Of a stretch of 64,000 nt of DNA, positions 62,351-64,000 are shown in pieces. The position numbers and the translations under genes are program-made. Source of the stretch: Gelatoporia subvermispora B (taxonomy: Eukaryota > Basidiomycota > Agaricomycetes > Polyporales > Gelatoporiaceae); NCBI GenBank assembly GCA_000320605.2, contig KB445798.1:1-64000 (forward strand). The letters run 5' to 3'. The notes below the pieces were generated by a model. It was not told where the DNA came from and did no database searches. It worked only from the letters and a program-made list of their open reading frames with translations. The first letter of the stretch is position 1; the number at the start of each line of letters is the position of its first letter.

Positions 62351-64000
62351 ATGGCTGCTGTGAGTCAACTAGCAGGCGGGTCCTCCCCGCAACTCCTCCT
62401 GGATCCAGGTGGAATACGTGGCCAGCCCTATCAGGTGTATCTGGCTCCAAACGACCGCGCGTGAGTGAATTGTTGCACCACGCGTCGAACTTGCAATTGA
62501 CATTATGAGAGTGAAGGATCTGGCACCAGTCATTGATGATACCTGCAGGCATAGCTGGCGTCTCGGCAATAATTTTGTTACTGCAGCTGGCAATTCGACT
62601 GAGGGAGACTTTGCGCTTCAAGGCAGCCACGACCGAACAGACTACGTCCAATATTATGTCGAGCATCGTGGACATCGAGCAGCCGCGCGTCAAAAAGCAC
62701 ATAGACAGCTTAGGTGGCTTTGTGATCTTTTCTTTTCGCTTCGCCCGACTTCTCTGCTGCCTGGCATTACTCGGACTATCGAGTATGACTGTCATTAAGG
62801 CCAACGCTCAGCTTGTCCTACGTAGTAGTGATCATTGGACTGTTTTGAGCTTGTGTGGCGTATACGTGAGTAGAGTAGATTCGAATGATGTAAATTGTGC
62901 ATGCTGAAGGTTTGACTGCCATGCCCAGGGGTATACGGTCCTTCTCTCTTTGGCATCCATCCTTGCTGGACAATACCTCAGTCGACTAGCTTGCCGGCAT
63001 CTTGCCACCGTGTTGGCCTTGACCTGGATTGTATACGTTTACCGTGATATCTGGCCTCTGGCAACGTTTACGCTCTCACCGTTGGATGCAGCAGAAGGAT
63101 GGCGCTTTTGGGTCAAGTTCGGCATTCTCTCTGCAGCAGGCACTGTCATTCCGTTGACGTCTCCGAGACAATACATACCTGTGGATCCTAAGGTCACGAT
63201 CGTCGGGATGCGTATATACGCCTACTGATGTTGCTCACTTTAGGACCCAAAAGAGCCGACTCCAGAACAGACCGCTTCATTACTGTCTTTGATGCTCTAC
63301 TTCCACCTTGACCCGCTCATCATGAAAGCGTATCGTACTTCGCACCTCAAATTGGAAGAATTACCGCCAGTCGCCGACTATGACATGGCAGAATATTGGA
63401 TTCACAATAGTTTTTCCGTGAGAGCCCATATACAATGGCTACTCTAGCGCTTAGTTAACGTTACACAGCATCTGGACCCGTTCCAAATGAAAAAGCAACG
63501 AAACCTATTCTGGGGAATCTTGATCGTCTTCTGTGAGAGCATTTTGTCTTCTCTTCCTGCATGACGATATTTAATTGCGAGAACAAAGGGAAAGAATGGC
63601 TCTTCTTGAGTGCGATGCTCCTTATCAGTGTAAGTGACGGGGCAATTGTTTGATCTGTTTCTTGCTCATACAGACAGGTTTTCACTATGCTCGCAAGCCC
63701 TGTTAGTATGAACAGACTCCTGAGGTAAATTCTCCTGTCGTTGTATACCACCTCAGCTTCAATTATGCCCAGATACGTCGAAACTGGAGGGCAAGACGCC
63801 GTTGTTCGCCCGTGGGTCTGGATATTCTGGCTGTTCTTCGGCCCTGCCTTCGGGTCTGTCGTATTTCAAGGGTATTTCTTCATCGGAGTATGTCCTTCAA
63901 TTCACTTCCTGTTGCTTTTCTGATTGCACCTACGGCCTCGGTTCAGATGAAAGTGACGCGACGTGTGCAAGCCATTCTGATATCGCTCATCTTCAATCAC
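62351..64000 (+). CDS. ABC transporter, subfamily C, copy 2 (5' part, runs off the window)
   Basis: Starts MAAVSQLAGGSSPQLLLDPG and follows copy 1 exon by exon with the same intron positions: the IPAGIAGVSA membrane segment, RVKKHIDSLGGFVIFSFRFA, RLACRHLATVLALTWIVYVY, FTLSPLDAAEGWRFWVKFGI, SPRQYIPVDPKDPK, YFHLDPLIMKAY, and RPWVWIFWLFFGPAFGS. Only the N-terminal membrane region and the start of TMD1 are inside the window; both nucleotide-binding domains lie to the right. All visible frames are open. Amino-acid identity with copy 1 is high (roughly 80-85 percent by eye), most variable in the first 40 residues and near the HLDPF exon. Confidence 0.88.

Overview
The window looks like the nuclear genome of a basidiomycete fungus, most likely a wood-decay or related Agaricomycete. 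The genes are broken by many short introns (about 40-70 bp, GT-AG with one probable GC-AG). Basidiomycete-typical families are present, including a DUF6535 membrane protein, an expanded family of Cys/His-finger proteins and intron-rich ABCC transporters. The taxon is inferred from gene structure and protein content only. No bacterial operons, CRISPR arrays, or convincing tRNA or rRNA genes were seen.

Layout. 1-6.7 kb is gene-poor and rearranged. Two near-identical 105-residue genes lie tail to tail in an inverted duplication (about 1.7-2.5 and 4.4-5.15 kb), with a decayed 3' fragment of an ABC transporter between them. 6.7-16.2 kb is a conserved housekeeping block: elongin C and the K63-type E2 UBC13 share a 268-bp divergent promoter, followed by calcineurin A, a secreted hydrophobic protein, and a membrane-anchored BEM46/ABHD13-type alpha/beta hydrolase. 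16.7-40.4 kb is an accessory region holding five paralogous nuclear-type finger proteins (called ZF1-ZF5 here). Four are head to tail on the minus strand. The fifth is on the plus strand beyond an unusually long O-methyltransferase with a proline-rich repeat insertion and a basic C-terminal tail. The gaps between them are long and contain decayed repeats.

41.3-64 kb begins with a 229-bp MITE with 28-bp perfect terminal inverted repeats. A complete full-length ABCC transporter follows, then a gene-poor gap, an isoprenylcysteine methyltransferase-like protein, another gap, a DUF6535 protein, and ULA1 (the NEDD8-E1 regulatory subunit). The first 1.65 kb of a second, closely related ABCC transporter then runs off the right edge. 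The two ABCC genes share their promoters and upstream flank, so with the fragment at 3 kb the transporter family has at least three local copies.

No pathway links the whole window. The elongin C, UBC13 and ULA1 genes all serve ubiquitin or NEDD8 conjugation, but their proximity is probably chance. The most unusual content is the finger-protein cluster: five rapidly diverged paralogs that keep a common intron pattern, a three-unit finger core, an optional extra Cys/His site and, in most copies, a short N-terminal acidic/aromatic segment. ZF3 and ZF4 also share about 300 bp of upstream DNA.
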